Assembly (NCBI RefSeq): GCF_009687865.1
Contig: NZ_BLAE01000041.1
Location: forward strand, 1 to 64,000
Origin: Acrocarpospora macrocephala
GTDB taxonomy: Bacteria > Actinomycetota > Actinomycetes > Streptosporangiales > Streptosporangiaceae
Length of the DNA: 64,000 nt
Direction of reading: 5' to 3'
Shown here piece by piece: positions 41,864 to 50,044 of the stretch (its first letter is position 1; each line of letters starts with the position of its first letter). The notes beneath the pieces are model-generated. The model did not search any database, was not told the origin of the DNA, and worked only from the letters and a program-made list of their open reading frames with translations. Made by a program: the position numbers and the translations under genes.

Positions 41864-42802
41864 CTACGGCTTGAGACCGGCGCGCACGGCCTCGATGAAC
41901 CAGGCGAATACCGGCGCCAGGCTCGGCGGGACGGGCCATCCGTTGATTACGGCAAGGAGATGCCAATAGCGTTCCGCGCGCGGGTCGCTGGCGATCTCCA
42001 GGCGCCTCAGCAGCCAGCGACGCAGGTCAGTATCGTCGGCCCGACTGAAAACCTGAGCGTAGCGGGCAGTGAGGGCGTCGACGATGCGCGCCGCCTCGGC
42101 CGAGGCGGGGGCGACGTCGGCGGTGAGGGCATCGCTGACCTGCTGGCGGACGGTTTCGGTGAGGTCGTGGTGCAGACCGGTGGTGTCGCCTTGGGCGCGT
42201 TCGGCAGCCTGGTACTCGGCCATCCGGCGTACCGCGGTGCGGAAGTCCGGGTCCTGGGTGAGCTCGGCGAGTTCCACCCAGGCGTCGACCTGATCGGGTT
42301 CGGGATCGTCCGGCAGGTCGGGCATGGCGGAGCGCATCAAGTCCACGAAATCGGGATTGGCGTCCGAGCCCCCGAAGGTGTCGTCGATGAAGTCGTTGAC
42401 GAGGCGCCGACGCTCGTCGTCGGAGAGTTTCGCGACCTTGTGCATGAGATCCATTTCCTGAGGGGTGGAGCCCCGCTTGGCTACCGCTCGCAGCACCGCG
42501 CGCCGCAGCCGCAGAGTGCGGATCTGCACGTCCAGAGCGTTGGCATGCGCCGCCGCGACCTCAGGCACCGAGATCTCCCGATCCAGCACCTGCCGGATGA
42601 CAGCGAGATCAAGGCCCAGGTCACGCAACGAACGTATGAGATCCAGACGCGCGAGCGCACGCAGGTCATAGAGCCGGTAGCCAGCCGGGCTGCGGCCAGT
42701 CGGCGGCACGATCCCAGCATCGGAGTAAAACCGTATGGTCTTCACCGTAAGCCCGGTCCGCCGGGCCAGCGCCCCGATCGTGTAGAGCGTGTCGCCGTCC
42801 AT
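41864..42802 (-). CDS. MerR-family regulator with long C-terminal domain
   Basis: 312 residues. The winged helix is YTIGALARRTGLTVKTIRFY, then SPAGYRLYDLRALARLDLIR, with a coiled coil to about 115. The C-terminal 190 residues are helical (DDERRRLVNDFIDDTFGG; LRRWLLRRLEIASDPRAERYW) and resemble a TipAS-like or otherwise unassigned sensor. There is no metal-binding Cys set. A 6-base dyad with 7-base spacer just upstream on the same strand, in a long-spacer promoter, suggests autoregulation. No obvious target gene adjoins it. Confidence 0.82.
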   Translation of the reverse strand: MDGDTLYTIGALARRTGLTVKTIRFYSDAGIVPPTGRSPAGYRLYDLRALARLDLIRSLRDLGLDLAVIRQVLDREISVPEVAAAHANALDVQIRTLRLRRAVLRAVAKRGSTPQEMDLMHKVAKLSDDERRRLVNDFIDDTFGGSDANPDFVDLMRSAMPDLPDDPEPDQVDAWVELAELTQDPDFRTAVRRMAEYQAAERAQGDTTGLHHDLTETVRQQVSDALTADVAPASAEAARIVDALTARYAQVFSRADDTDLRRWLLRRLEIASDPRAERYWHLLAVINGWPVPPSLAPVFAWFIEAVRAGLKP

Positions 42803-42816
42803 ACCCCCACCTTCGC

Positions 42817-42835
42817 GTCTCCCCTTACTGGAGAC
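42817..42835 (-). promoter_or_regulatory. MerR-type operator upstream of the long MerR gene
   Basis: GTCTCC-N7-GGAGAC (42817-42835). Read on the minus strand, TTGAGT serves as -35 with the dyad inside the extended spacer, the same layout as at 11997-12027 but with different arms. Confidence 0.65.
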
Positions 42836-43178
42836 TCAAGCCCATCCTCCAGAAGACCCACCAGCCCGGGTGGGCACCCCACCACATCCACAGCTCTCGA
42901 CGATTTACTCCGGTTACTCCGGCGCGTGCTGCCTCCCACGCCTCCCTGGAGAACCCGGACGCCGTGACCGATCTGCTACACCGACTGTGGGAGGTGGGGA
43001 TTTTCCTCGTGGCAGACACAGAGGAACCGCGTTCATCGCCCCTCTGAGGAGCTGCGCTGAGCGCCCCCGAGCAGGGCGCTCTTCGTGCATGACGGGCGGC
43101 AGACTTGAGCCAGGCCCGGCGGGAGCGCGGTGGCCTCCGTTGGCCGCGGAGATCGTCGCCCCAGTAGCGTGTTGGCCT
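42836..43178. other. Gene-poor region with a hairpin
   Basis: There is no convincing complete gene. GAGCGCCC (43059-43066) and GGGCGCTC (43074-43081) form an 8-bp hairpin that looks like a terminator. Just before it, a short forward frame ending near 43047 (DAVTDLLHRLWEVGIFLVAD) looks protein-like and could be the tail of a lost gene. Confidence 0.45.
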
Positions 43179-43799
43179 GTGGCGGGCAACGAATACACCG
43201 CGGCCGACATCACCGTGCTGGAGTTCGACGAGGTTGTGCGGAAGCGGCCCGAAATGTACTTCGGGGTGGGGCTGAACGATCCGAGGCTGCCGACCGCGTT
43301 GCTCTGCGCAGTGGCGGGACATGCTCTTCATCCGGCGGCCGGTGTCGCCAGGGAGCACACGCTGCGCACGGTGATCGAGGTATTCGATGATCTCGGTTTT
43401 ACGGTGGCGATGGATCAAGTGCATGCGTGGGGCGGGGCGGATTCGCCCGCACTCGGCTACTACGGCTCCCTGTTGGGCCCTGAGTGGTGGCTTCCTGCCG
43501 CTGTGGCGGCGCTGTGCGAGAGCGTGACCGTGGAGATGTGGAGCGATGGTCGCGGTTTCCGCCAGGAACTCGCCGGCATCCGGCCGCTCGCCGAGCCCTG
43601 GGAGATCGATGCTCCGGTCGGCAGCGGTACGCGTATCGTCTTCGTCCTCGATCCCGGACGCCTCGGGCGCGGCGCCGCCTTCCCCACCGATCACCTTGAG
43701 TTGCACGACCCGGACTGTGGTGCCCCGAAGGGACCGGGGCATGTCATCGTCCGCGACCGTCGCCGCGCGAATCCCGGCCAGGAAGCCTTCTACAAGTAG
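43179..43799 (+). CDS. Gyrase-B-like GHKL N-terminal domain protein, motif-degenerate
   Basis: GTG 43179 gives 206 residues starting NEYTAADITVLEFDEVVRKR then PEMYFGVG, close to the start of GyrB/ParE (VLEGLEAVRKRPGMYIG). However, the DNGRGIP nucleotide-binding motif is not seen, and neither transducer nor TOPRIM domain is present. LGYYGSLLGPEWWLPAAVAAL and GSGTRIVFVLDPG occur instead. Most likely it is a stand-alone paralogue that no longer supercoils DNA. Longer in-frame starts upstream run through non-coding sequence. Confidence 0.65.
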   Translation: MAGNEYTAADITVLEFDEVVRKRPEMYFGVGLNDPRLPTALLCAVAGHALHPAAGVAREHTLRTVIEVFDDLGFTVAMDQVHAWGGADSPALGYYGSLLGPEWWLPAAVAALCESVTVEMWSDGRGFRQELAGIRPLAEPWEIDAPVGSGTRIVFVLDPGRLGRGAAFPTDHLELHDPDCGAPKGPGHVIVRDRRRANPGQEAFYK

Positions 43800-43844
43800 G
43801 GCATGTACTATCCGTCAGCATGCGGATCCTGCCTCGAGGGCCAG

Positions 43845-44312
43845 ATGAGTGACGACGTGCTCTCGATCATCCCGGCCGATCCGTACTGGCAACCCGACCG
43901 GGACGCCGCTGAGCGTGCCGCCGCGCTCGCGGCGGAACTCGCCCCCGGAATCCCAGACGGCCTGGACGTCGAGATCGAAGTCACCTGGTATGAGAGCCTC
44001 ACCGCTGTCGACTGCGGTGCCAACCTGACAAAGATCGGCTGCCCGCTCTGCGGCACCTCGATCGACACCGGGTGGTGGGCCGAGCTCCTTGACGTTCATT
44101 ACGAAGACGGCTTGCCCACATTGGCGATCCAGGTCCCGTGCTGCGGCGGCCAGACGGCACTGGACGCGCTGGACTACGACTGGCCCTGCGGCTTCGCGCG
44201 GTTCGAGATCGCCATCTGGAACCCGGATCGAGGCTGGTTCAACGACGAGGAGCTGGCAGCCCTCGCGAACGCCTTGGGCCGTCCCGTACGCCAGATCATC
44301 GCCCATATCTGA
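43845..44312 (+). CDS. Hypothetical protein with CxxC zinc-ribbon-like motifs
   Basis: ATG 43845 (SDDVLSIIPADPYWQPD after Met) gives 155 residues. IGCPLCGTSID and VPCCGGQTAL look like a split zinc-binding pair in an otherwise acidic, Trp-rich small protein. There is no signal peptide. It follows the GyrB-like gene by 46 bases and may be co-transcribed. The family is not recognised; similar acidic small proteins often act as immunity or adaptor proteins, but nothing here proves that. Confidence 0.6.
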   Translation: MSDDVLSIIPADPYWQPDRDAAERAAALAAELAPGIPDGLDVEIEVTWYESLTAVDCGANLTKIGCPLCGTSIDTGWWAELLDVHYEDGLPTLAIQVPCCGGQTALDALDYDWPCGFARFEIAIWNPDRGWFNDEELAALANALGRPVRQIIAHI

Positions 44313-44323
44313 TTTCGGGCACG

Positions 44324-44428
44324 CACATCACCCGGGCTAGGGCCGGTGCGGAGTTCTTCCACGACCACGGTGCCCGCGAATACGACGAGTTCACCGGCGG
44401 TCCGGCCGCTGAGGGTGCCGCGCGCTGA
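44324..44428 (+). pseudogene. C-terminal remnant of a SARP regulator
   Basis: The frame ends FFHDHGAREYDEFTGG plus a few residues, matching VFRDHGAREYGELTGG at the C-terminus of the intact SARP at 50391-53393. Nothing else of a SARP gene precedes it. The downstream DNA, including the direct repeats at 44447-44464, also matches the sequence downstream of the intact SARP. It is therefore a truncated duplicate. Confidence 0.7.
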
Positions 44429-44446
44429 AAGCCGGCCGCCGCGGAT

Positions 44447-44464
44447 TTTCAGCGAGGTTTCAGC
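44447..44464 (+). promoter_or_regulatory. SARP-type direct-repeat operator, copy 1
   Basis: TTTCAGC-GAGG-TTTCAGC gives heptamers at 11-base periodicity, the SARP-binding layout. A -10-like GAATCT lies at 44474-44479. The promoter would drive the CHAP-domain gene at 44524. The same arrangement occurs on the minus strand at 50355-50372. Confidence 0.7.
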
Positions 44465-44523
44465 AGGCCCTTCGAATCTTCCGGTGTCAGTACGAAGCAC
44501 CGTCCTCCACCGGAAGGATCCTC

Positions 44524-46179
44524 ATGAACCTCACCCGCATAGGAGCACAGAGCGGCCTGCGATTCGTCCGTCGCCTCAGCGTCGGGCTGGCCACTACGGC
44601 TGTTCTGGGATCGGGATTGATCGCCATCACTACGATGCCGGCCGCTGCCGTGTCCCGTGACTCCATCGTCTCGGTCGCGCAAAGCCAGCTGAACAACGCA
44701 TCGCGCAATCACGAGCAGCCGCTGGGGAGCGGTTGCAACTACTACACCGGCTACTTCCGAACCTGGAAGCCCGGAACCGGTTGCCCCGCCACCGACGGAG
44801 TTCAGTGGCGTGACAGCGACTGGTGCGCCGACTTCTCCAAGTACGTGTGGAAGAACGCCGGCGTGCCGTACGCCGATGTGCCCGAGGGCAGCGGAGGCGT
44901 GCTCACCGGCTGGGCCAGCTCGTTCAAGGACTACGGCACGACGCACGGCACCTGGCACACCCGCGGCAGCGGCTACACACCGCAGCCGGGCGACGCCCTC
45001 GTCTTCGACTGGGACCAGAACGGTGTCATCGACCACGTCGGGATCGTCAAGTCGGCGAGCGGCAGCACGGTCTACACCATCGAAGGCAACAGCGGCGATC
45101 GCGTCAAGGAGAACAGTTACTCCCGCACCAACATCGACATCGTCGGCTACTCCAGCCCCGTGGGTGCAAGTGATGTCGACGAGCCGACTCCGCGGCCGGT
45201 GGTGGATCCGCAGGCGGGGCGGTTGGTGGACTTCGACGGTGACGGCAAGTCGGACTTCCTGGGCTTGGGTGCCGCCGGTGATGACATGTGGTTCGTCCCC
45301 AACACCAGCGCTCCCGGCGCGCCCGCACGTGGACAGAGCATTCCCATGAGCACCGGCTGGAAGACCGTCACCAAGTACTGGCTGACCGATTACGACGGTG
45401 ACGGCAGGATCGATGTGCTCGGTCTCAATGGCACCGATCAGATGCTGGCCTGGATCAACACCAGTTCACCCGGCCACCCGTCACTGAATCCGCCGGTCAA
45501 CCTCGGTACCCAGTGGAGCACCCTCTCCAAGATTGTCATCGCCGACTTCACCGGTGATGGCAAGGTCGACATCGCCGGTGTCGATGCTGGCACCGGTGAC
45601 CAGTTCTGGGTGGTGCCCAACACCAGCGCCGTCGGCGCCCCGGCGCGTGGGCAGAGCATGCACATCAGTGACAACTGGAAGACCGTCACCCGGTTCTGGG
45701 TGACCGATTACGACGGTGACGGCAAGAGCGACCTGCTCGGTCTCAACGGCACTGACCAGATGTTCGTATGGCGCAACAGGGGTACCGCTGTCCCGTCCTT
45801 CGACCAGTACGTGAACCTGGGCGCCCAGTGGAGCACGCTGTCCAAGATTGTCATCGGTGACTTCACTGCTGACGGCAAGGTCGACATCGCCGGTGTCGAC
45901 GCCGCCACGGGTGACCAGTTCTGGGTGGTGCCCAACACCAGCGCCGTCGGCGCCCCCGCGCGCGGGCAGAGCATGCTCATCTCCAACGGCTGGAAGACCG
46001 TGACCACTTTCCTGGTGGCCGATTACGACCGTGACGGCAAGAGCGACCTGCTCGGTCTCAACGGCACCGATCAGATGCTGGCCTGGCGCAGCAAGGGCAC
46101 GGCGGTCCCGTCCTTCGAGCAGTACGTCAGCCTGGGCACCTTGTGGAGCACCTTCAGCCATATCCCCACCGCGCAGTAA
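44524..46179 (+). CDS. Secreted CHAP-domain peptidoglycan hydrolase with FG-GAP repeats
   Basis: 551 residues with a Sec signal peptide (LATTAVLGSGLIAITTMPAAA). Residues 45-210 form a CHAP amidase/endopeptidase domain: Cys101 in SDWCADFSKYVWK and His171 in VIDHVGIV are the catalytic pair. From about 225 to the end, FG-GAP/VCBS-type units with Ca-binding DxDGDG loops (DFDGDGKSDFLG, DYDGDGRIDVLG, DFTGDGKVDIAG) form a likely beta-propeller. The enzyme would cleave peptidoglycan cross-links outside the cell. GGAAGGA at 44511-44517 is the ribosome site. The C-terminal half is nearly identical to that of the next gene. Confidence 0.9.
   Translation: MNLTRIGAQSGLRFVRRLSVGLATTAVLGSGLIAITTMPAAAVSRDSIVSVAQSQLNNASRNHEQPLGSGCNYYTGYFRTWKPGTGCPATDGVQWRDSDWCADFSKYVWKNAGVPYADVPEGSGGVLTGWASSFKDYGTTHGTWHTRGSGYTPQPGDALVFDWDQNGVIDHVGIVKSASGSTVYTIEGNSGDRVKENSYSRTNIDIVGYSSPVGASDVDEPTPRPVVDPQAGRLVDFDGDGKSDFLGLGAAGDDMWFVPNTSAPGAPARGQSIPMSTGWKTVTKYWLTDYDGDGRIDVLGLNGTDQMLAWINTSSPGHPSLNPPVNLGTQWSTLSKIVIADFTGDGKVDIAGVDAGTGDQFWVVPNTSAVGAPARGQSMHISDNWKTVTRFWVTDYDGDGKSDLLGLNGTDQMFVWRNRGTAVPSFDQYVNLGAQWSTLSKIVIGDFTADGKVDIAGVDAATGDQFWVVPNTSAVGAPARGQSMLISNGWKTVTTFLVADYDRDGKSDLLGLNGTDQMLAWRSKGTAVPSFEQYVSLGTLWSTFSHIPTAQ
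45193..46179 (+). repeat. 987-bp direct duplication, copy 1 (FG-GAP module)
   Basis: The 3' 987 bases of the CHAP gene match 47073-48059 at constant offset 1880 with only scattered substitutions and no indel. The duplication begins at GGCCGGTGGTGGATCC and ends at the stop codon. Confidence 0.92.
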
Positions 46180-46274
46180 CCCCATCGACCGCCGGCCGCT
46201 GACCGCACCGGATGGGTGCGGTCGGGCCGGCGGGTGCGTTCCAGCGCTCGATATCTCTCAACCTTGGAGCAGAA

Positions 46275-48059
46275 ATGTCCGCAATACAGACATGGCCGAG
46301 ATTGACTCGCCGGCTCATTGCTGCGGCCGCCGTCGCCGTGGGGCTCGCCGGGGTGCTCGCTCAGCCAGCCAGTGCGTCGTCCGCCAACCCGGATCCGGCC
46401 AGGTTCCCCATCAAGGGTGTGGACGTCACGGAATACCAGCACCCCGGTGGGGCCTCGGTGAACTGGTCCCAGATCCGGCAGTCCGGAGTGACCTTCGCCA
46501 CGCTGAAGGCCACCCGCGGCACGAACAAGACCAATCCCTACTTCGGCGGCGATCTCGGCGCCGCCCTGGCGCAGCGCATCGCCACCGCGCCGTACCACTA
46601 TCTGACCGGGACCAGCTCGAACGCCGTCGCCCAGGCGGACTTCTTCATCAGCACAGTGCGCGCGGCGGGCTACACCGGGCACCGGGCGGGTGAACTGCCG
46701 CCGATCCTGGACCTGGAGTGGACCGACGACGGCACCAGTTCCTGCCCGCCGTACACCACCGTGGCGTTCGCGCAGACCTGGCTGGACAGGGTGCAGGCCG
46801 CGTTCGGCGTCAAGCCGTGGATCTACACGGCGAAGGGGTTCATGACGGGTTGCATGGGGAGCACCACCGCCTTCGGCTCGTACGGCCTGCAGGTGGCCGA
46901 CTACATCAGCAGCCACACCACCCCCGCCGTTCCGCCCGGCTGGAGCTCCTGGCTCATGTGGCAGTACGCCGACGTCGGCTCCGTCCCCGGAGTCCCGACC
47001 ACGAATGTCACCCTGAACGTCTTCAACGGCACGCAGGCGTACCTGGACCAGTTGTCCGGCCTTTCCATTCCCAGGCCGGTGGTGGATCCGCAGGCGGGGC
47101 GGCTGGTGGACTTCGACGGCGACGGCAAGCCGGACTTCCTGGGCTTGGGTGCCGCCGGTGATGACATGTGGTTCGTCCCCAACACCAGCGCCCCCGGCGC
47201 GCCCGCACGCGGACAGAGCATCCCCATGAGCACCGGCTGGAAAACCGTCACCAAGTACTGGCTGACTGACTACGACGGTGACGGTAAGACCGATGTGCTC
47301 GGTCTCAACGGCACCGATCAGATGCTGGCCTGGATCAACACCAGTTCACCTGGTCATCCGTCACTGAATCCGCCGGTCAACCTCGGTACCCAGTGGAGCA
47401 CCCTGTCCAAGATTGTCATCGCCGACTTCACCGGCGACGGCAAGGTCGACATCGCCGGTGTCGATGCCGGCACCGGTGACCAGTTCTGGGTCGTGCCCAA
47501 CACCAGCGCCGTCGGCGCCCCGGCACGTGGACAGAGCATGCACATCAGTGACAACTGGAAGACCGTCACCCGGTTCTGGGTGACCGACTACGACGGCGAC
47601 GGCAAGACCGATCTGCTCGGCCTGAACGGCACCGACCAGATGTTCGTGTGGCGTAACAGGGGCACGGCCGTCCCGTCCTTCGACCAGTACGTGAACCTGG
47701 GCGCCCAGTGGAGCACCCTGTCCAAGATCGTCATCGCCGACTTCACCGGTGACGGCAAGGTCGACATCGCTGGCGTGGACGCGGCCACGGGTGACCAGTT
47801 CTGGGTGGTGCCCAACACCAGCGCCGTCGGTGCTCCCGCGCGCGGGCAGAGCATGCTCATCACCAGCGGCTGGAAGACCGTGACCACTTTCCTGGTGGCC
47901 GATTACGACCGTGACGGCAAGACCGACCTGCTCGGTCTCAACGGCACCGATCAGATGCTGGCCTGGCGCAGCAAGGGCACGGCGGTCCCGTCCTTCGACC
48001 AGTACGTCAGCCTCGGCACTCTGTGGAGCACCTTCAGCCACATCCCCACCGCACAGTAA
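46275..48059 (+). CDS. Secreted GH25 muramidase with FG-GAP repeats
   Basis: 594 residues from ATG 46275, with GGAGCAGAA immediately upstream. The signal peptide LIAAAAVAVGLAGVLAQPASA is followed by a GH25 lysozyme barrel (about 35-260). KGVDVTEYQHPGG and VNWSQIRQSGVTFATLKAT open it. PPILDLEWTDDG carries the acidic catalytic residues and WLMWQYADVG closes it. Such enzymes cut the MurNAc-GlcNAc bond. The FG-GAP propeller from about 267 is the duplicate of that in the preceding gene. The 95-base gap between the two genes suggests co-expression. Confidence 0.92.
   Translation: MSAIQTWPRLTRRLIAAAAVAVGLAGVLAQPASASSANPDPARFPIKGVDVTEYQHPGGASVNWSQIRQSGVTFATLKATRGTNKTNPYFGGDLGAALAQRIATAPYHYLTGTSSNAVAQADFFISTVRAAGYTGHRAGELPPILDLEWTDDGTSSCPPYTTVAFAQTWLDRVQAAFGVKPWIYTAKGFMTGCMGSTTAFGSYGLQVADYISSHTTPAVPPGWSSWLMWQYADVGSVPGVPTTNVTLNVFNGTQAYLDQLSGLSIPRPVVDPQAGRLVDFDGDGKPDFLGLGAAGDDMWFVPNTSAPGAPARGQSIPMSTGWKTVTKYWLTDYDGDGKTDVLGLNGTDQMLAWINTSSPGHPSLNPPVNLGTQWSTLSKIVIADFTGDGKVDIAGVDAGTGDQFWVVPNTSAVGAPARGQSMHISDNWKTVTRFWVTDYDGDGKTDLLGLNGTDQMFVWRNRGTAVPSFDQYVNLGAQWSTLSKIVIADFTGDGKVDIAGVDAATGDQFWVVPNTSAVGAPARGQSMLITSGWKTVTTFLVADYDRDGKTDLLGLNGTDQMLAWRSKGTAVPSFDQYVSLGTLWSTFSHIPTAQ
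47073..48059 (+). repeat. 987-bp direct duplication, copy 2 (FG-GAP module)
   Basis: Second copy of the FG-GAP-encoding segment (offset 1880 from copy 1), fused in frame to the GH25 domain instead of the CHAP domain. Most differences are third-position changes, indicating a recent or gene-converted duplication. Confidence 0.92.
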
Positions 48060-48073
48060 CCAGCCAAGCTCGC

Positions 48074-48104
48074 TAGGCCGTCCGATCTTCAACCGGGCGG
48101 CCTA
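48074..48104 (+). terminator. Hairpin after the muramidase gene, also present near 50045
   Basis: TAGGCCGTCC pairs with GGGCGGCCTA (9 of 10) around ATCTTCAACC-type loop sequence, 15 bases after the stop. A near copy lies at 50045-50073 in opposite orientation. A fragment (GGGCGGCCTA) is also seen at about 48347. Confidence 0.65.
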
Positions 48105-48246
48105 TCGGGCTATTCACACACCGAAGGCGTCCCACACGCCAGCGAGGTCGGTTCCGTTGTGGGGTTTCGATCCGGAAGATCAGCCGGGTGCGGCCGTCCT
48201 CCGCCACGCCTGATCTACGTGCTCGCTCCCGGCATCAGCAGATGTT

Positions 48247-48375
48247 TCACCACAGAATTGCCAACACGATGAGGACTAAGGCGGCCAGCTGGAGCCACTG
48301 CTGCCACAGCGGAAGGAGACGTTGGCCGTACCGCCGCCTCTGATCGGGCGGCCTACGGCGAGCGCGGCGGAACAC
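48247..48375 (-). CDS. Possible 42-residue membrane protein
   Basis: GTG 48375 opens a 42-codon frame: a strongly basic N-terminus (VFRRARRRPPDQRRRYGQR), then PLWQQWLQLAALVLIVLAIL, a single membrane span, and a stop. It begins 5 bases after the RHH-ClpN stop. The positive-inside layout and its position in the operon support a real small protein. No ribosome site is strong. It otherwise lies in a gene-free 320-base stretch. Confidence 0.4.
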   Translation of the reverse strand: MFRRARRRPPDQRRRYGQRLLPLWQQWLQLAALVLIVLAILW

Positions 48376-48380
48376 GGCGG

Positions 48381-49142
48381 TCAGCCTTCGGTGGTCAGCC
48401 CGAGGTGCTCCTCCAGCCGGGCGATGCGCCGACTCAGCGGTTCGATTCCCTGACGTACGGCCGCGGCGAGCGCCTGCTGTGCGGCGGCGGACGCCGTCGG
48501 CTGGCCCTGCCCGCTCTCGGCCCGCAGGTGAACGTAGCCCGCCAGCGCGGCGGTGACGGCGCGGCGGACGAGCTTGGGATCGGCCCCCAGGGCCCGCAGA
48601 ACCTGTCCTGCGACTCCGTCGGGTTCGACGGCCAGGCCGAGCAGCAGGTGCTCGCAGCCGATGTAATTGTGGCCGAGGGAGGTCGCCTCGGTGACCGCCA
48701 GCTCCAGCGCGTTGGCCGCGGGCCCGTCAAACCGGCGCGGATCACCGTCCGGCGGGGCGGTCTCTCGCTCTCCGGGCTGCCGGCGGGCCAGATCACGCCC
48801 GACCCGCTCCGGCTCGATCTCCATGGCGCGGAGCACGTGGAGTGCCAGGTTGGTGCCCTCGTCCAGCATGGCGCCCAGCAGGTGCTCGGTTCCCATCCTC
48901 GGCTCGCCGGCGTCCCGCGCCCGCTCCACCGCCAGTTTCAGCACGGCCCGCGTCCTTGCGGTGAAGTGCGCCAGCGCTCCGGTCGGTTCGTCGTCGAGAT
49001 CGCCCAGAACCGTCTCCCGGATGGCGGTCACCCGTCGCACGGCCTGCTCCAGAGCCCGCTGGCACACCGCCGACACCGGCACACCGGCCTCCTTTACGGC
49101 CTCGGCCAGATCATCGGGCAGATAGACGTTGATCTTCGGCAT
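48381..49142 (-). CDS. RHH (CopG-like) domain fused to ClpN-type repeat domain
   Basis: ATG 49142 with GGAGG 6 bases upstream gives 253 residues. Residues 1-45 (PKINVYLPDDLAEAVKEAG) look like a ribbon-helix-helix DNA-binding domain. Two Clp_N repeats follow: RMGTEHLLGAMLDEGTNLALHV and IGCEHLLLGLAVEPDGVAGQV. The end is a helical, coiled-coil-like EPLSRRIARLEEHL. No AAA+ domain is present. It may be a transcription factor or adaptor sensing Clp-type substrates. A dyad just upstream suggests autoregulation. Longer starts to 49253 lack a ribosome site. Confidence 0.8.
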   Translation of the reverse strand: MPKINVYLPDDLAEAVKEAGVPVSAVCQRALEQAVRRVTAIRETVLGDLDDEPTGALAHFTARTRAVLKLAVERARDAGEPRMGTEHLLGAMLDEGTNLALHVLRAMEIEPERVGRDLARRQPGERETAPPDGDPRRFDGPAANALELAVTEATSLGHNYIGCEHLLLGLAVEPDGVAGQVLRALGADPKLVRRAVTAALAGYVHLRAESGQGQPTASAAAQQALAAAVRQGIEPLSRRIARLEEHLGLTTEG

Positions 49143-49176
49143 CGCGCACACCTCCACAGACTCCTGTGCCCCCAAG

Positions 49177-49195
49177 ATAACCCTATAGGGGTTAT
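49177..49195 (-). promoter_or_regulatory. Operator candidate upstream of the RHH-ClpN gene
   Basis: ATAACCC (49177-49183) and GGGTTAT (49189-49195) flank TATAG. It lies 35-53 bases before the start and overlaps a TATA-like -10. Confidence 0.5.
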
Positions 49196-49368
49196 TAGTC
49201 CATTGAGGGTGCTGCGCCGCCAGGAATGTGGTGAGTGCCTCCGTCTTGGGCATGCCTCTGGCACCTGCGGCGTAGGCCCACCGAAACAGCGGAAGCTGTC
49301 ATGGTGATCGCGATGGGGGCTGTCGTAGACGGGCGTTCACGGTAGCCCCCACGGCGGGCGTCTCGCGG

Positions 49369-50010
49369 TCAGGAGGTGGGGAGTGCCGTCGGTCCGTACC
49401 GGGCGGCTGAGGCGCCGGTGACGCAGGACCAGTAACGGTCGCCGTAGGACCAGTGCCACCATTCGGTGGGGTAGTTGACCAGGCCGACCGCGGTGAGTGC
49501 CTCGCTGAGGACGCGGCGGTGTCGCCTGGCCTCGGCGGGGATCGCGACGCTGTCGGTGTGGCAGGCCTCGGTGTCGGTGTCGTTGACCTCCGTGCCCAGC
49601 CAGAGCTCGTTGCCGTCCGTATCGCACAAGGTCAGATCGACGGCGGCGCCGGCCACGTGCGGGGCGACCTCGGGTGGGGAGATGTAGCGGCTGGCCCGCT
49701 GGCGATACCACGCGGGATCCTGGCCCGGGTGGACAATTCGGAGCCGGGCGACGTGGTCGTCGAAATACCGGGCTTGGAGCTCCACGGGCCGGAAGCCTTC
49801 GATGATCAGGAAATAGAGCCCGGGTGGCAGCAAGGTTTGCGCGGTGACCAGGCGGTCCACGACGCTGACGCGAAGATGGGAGTAGGCGGCTCCCGTGTCG
49901 GCCATGCGCGGATCGAGGCGCAGCGCCTGGACGGTGCGGAGATCGATCAATACCTCGCCAGACTCCTCAATCGGCATTCGGCTGATCACGGGATCGGAGA
50001 GCAGGATCAT
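49369..50010 (-). CDS. D-alanyl-D-alanine dipeptidase (VanX/DdpX-like)
   Basis: 213 residues from ATG 50010, preceded by AGGA. His118 and Asp125 (HVAGAAVDLTL), Glu183 and His186 (EWWHW) and Arg74 (EGFRPVE) correspond in identity and spacing to VanX Arg71, His116, Asp123, Glu181 and His184. The zinc enzyme splits D-Ala-D-Ala. There is no signal peptide, as in VanX. No vanHA or vanRS genes are nearby, so glycopeptide resistance is not implied; peptidoglycan turnover or recycling fits the lytic-enzyme neighbours. Confidence 0.88.
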   Translation of the reverse strand: MILLSDPVISRMPIEESGEVLIDLRTVQALRLDPRMADTGAAYSHLRVSVVDRLVTAQTLLPPGLYFLIIEGFRPVELQARYFDDHVARLRIVHPGQDPAWYRQRASRYISPPEVAPHVAGAAVDLTLCDTDGNELWLGTEVNDTDTEACHTDSVAIPAEARRHRRVLSEALTAVGLVNYPTEWWHWSYGDRYWSCVTGASAARYGPTALPTS

Positions 50011-50044
50011 TTCTTGTCCTTCGGATCGAGTCTGGATAGCGCTG

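Noticed and set aside
42789-43178. N-terminal extension of 130 residues to the GyrB-like protein
   Set aside because: It runs through the MerR operator and a terminator-like hairpin and is low-complexity. GTG 43179 matches the family start.
49369-50010. Glycopeptide-resistance cluster
   Set aside because: VanX chemistry is present, but no vanH, vanA or vanRS genes are adjacent, and its neighbours are wall hydrolases.
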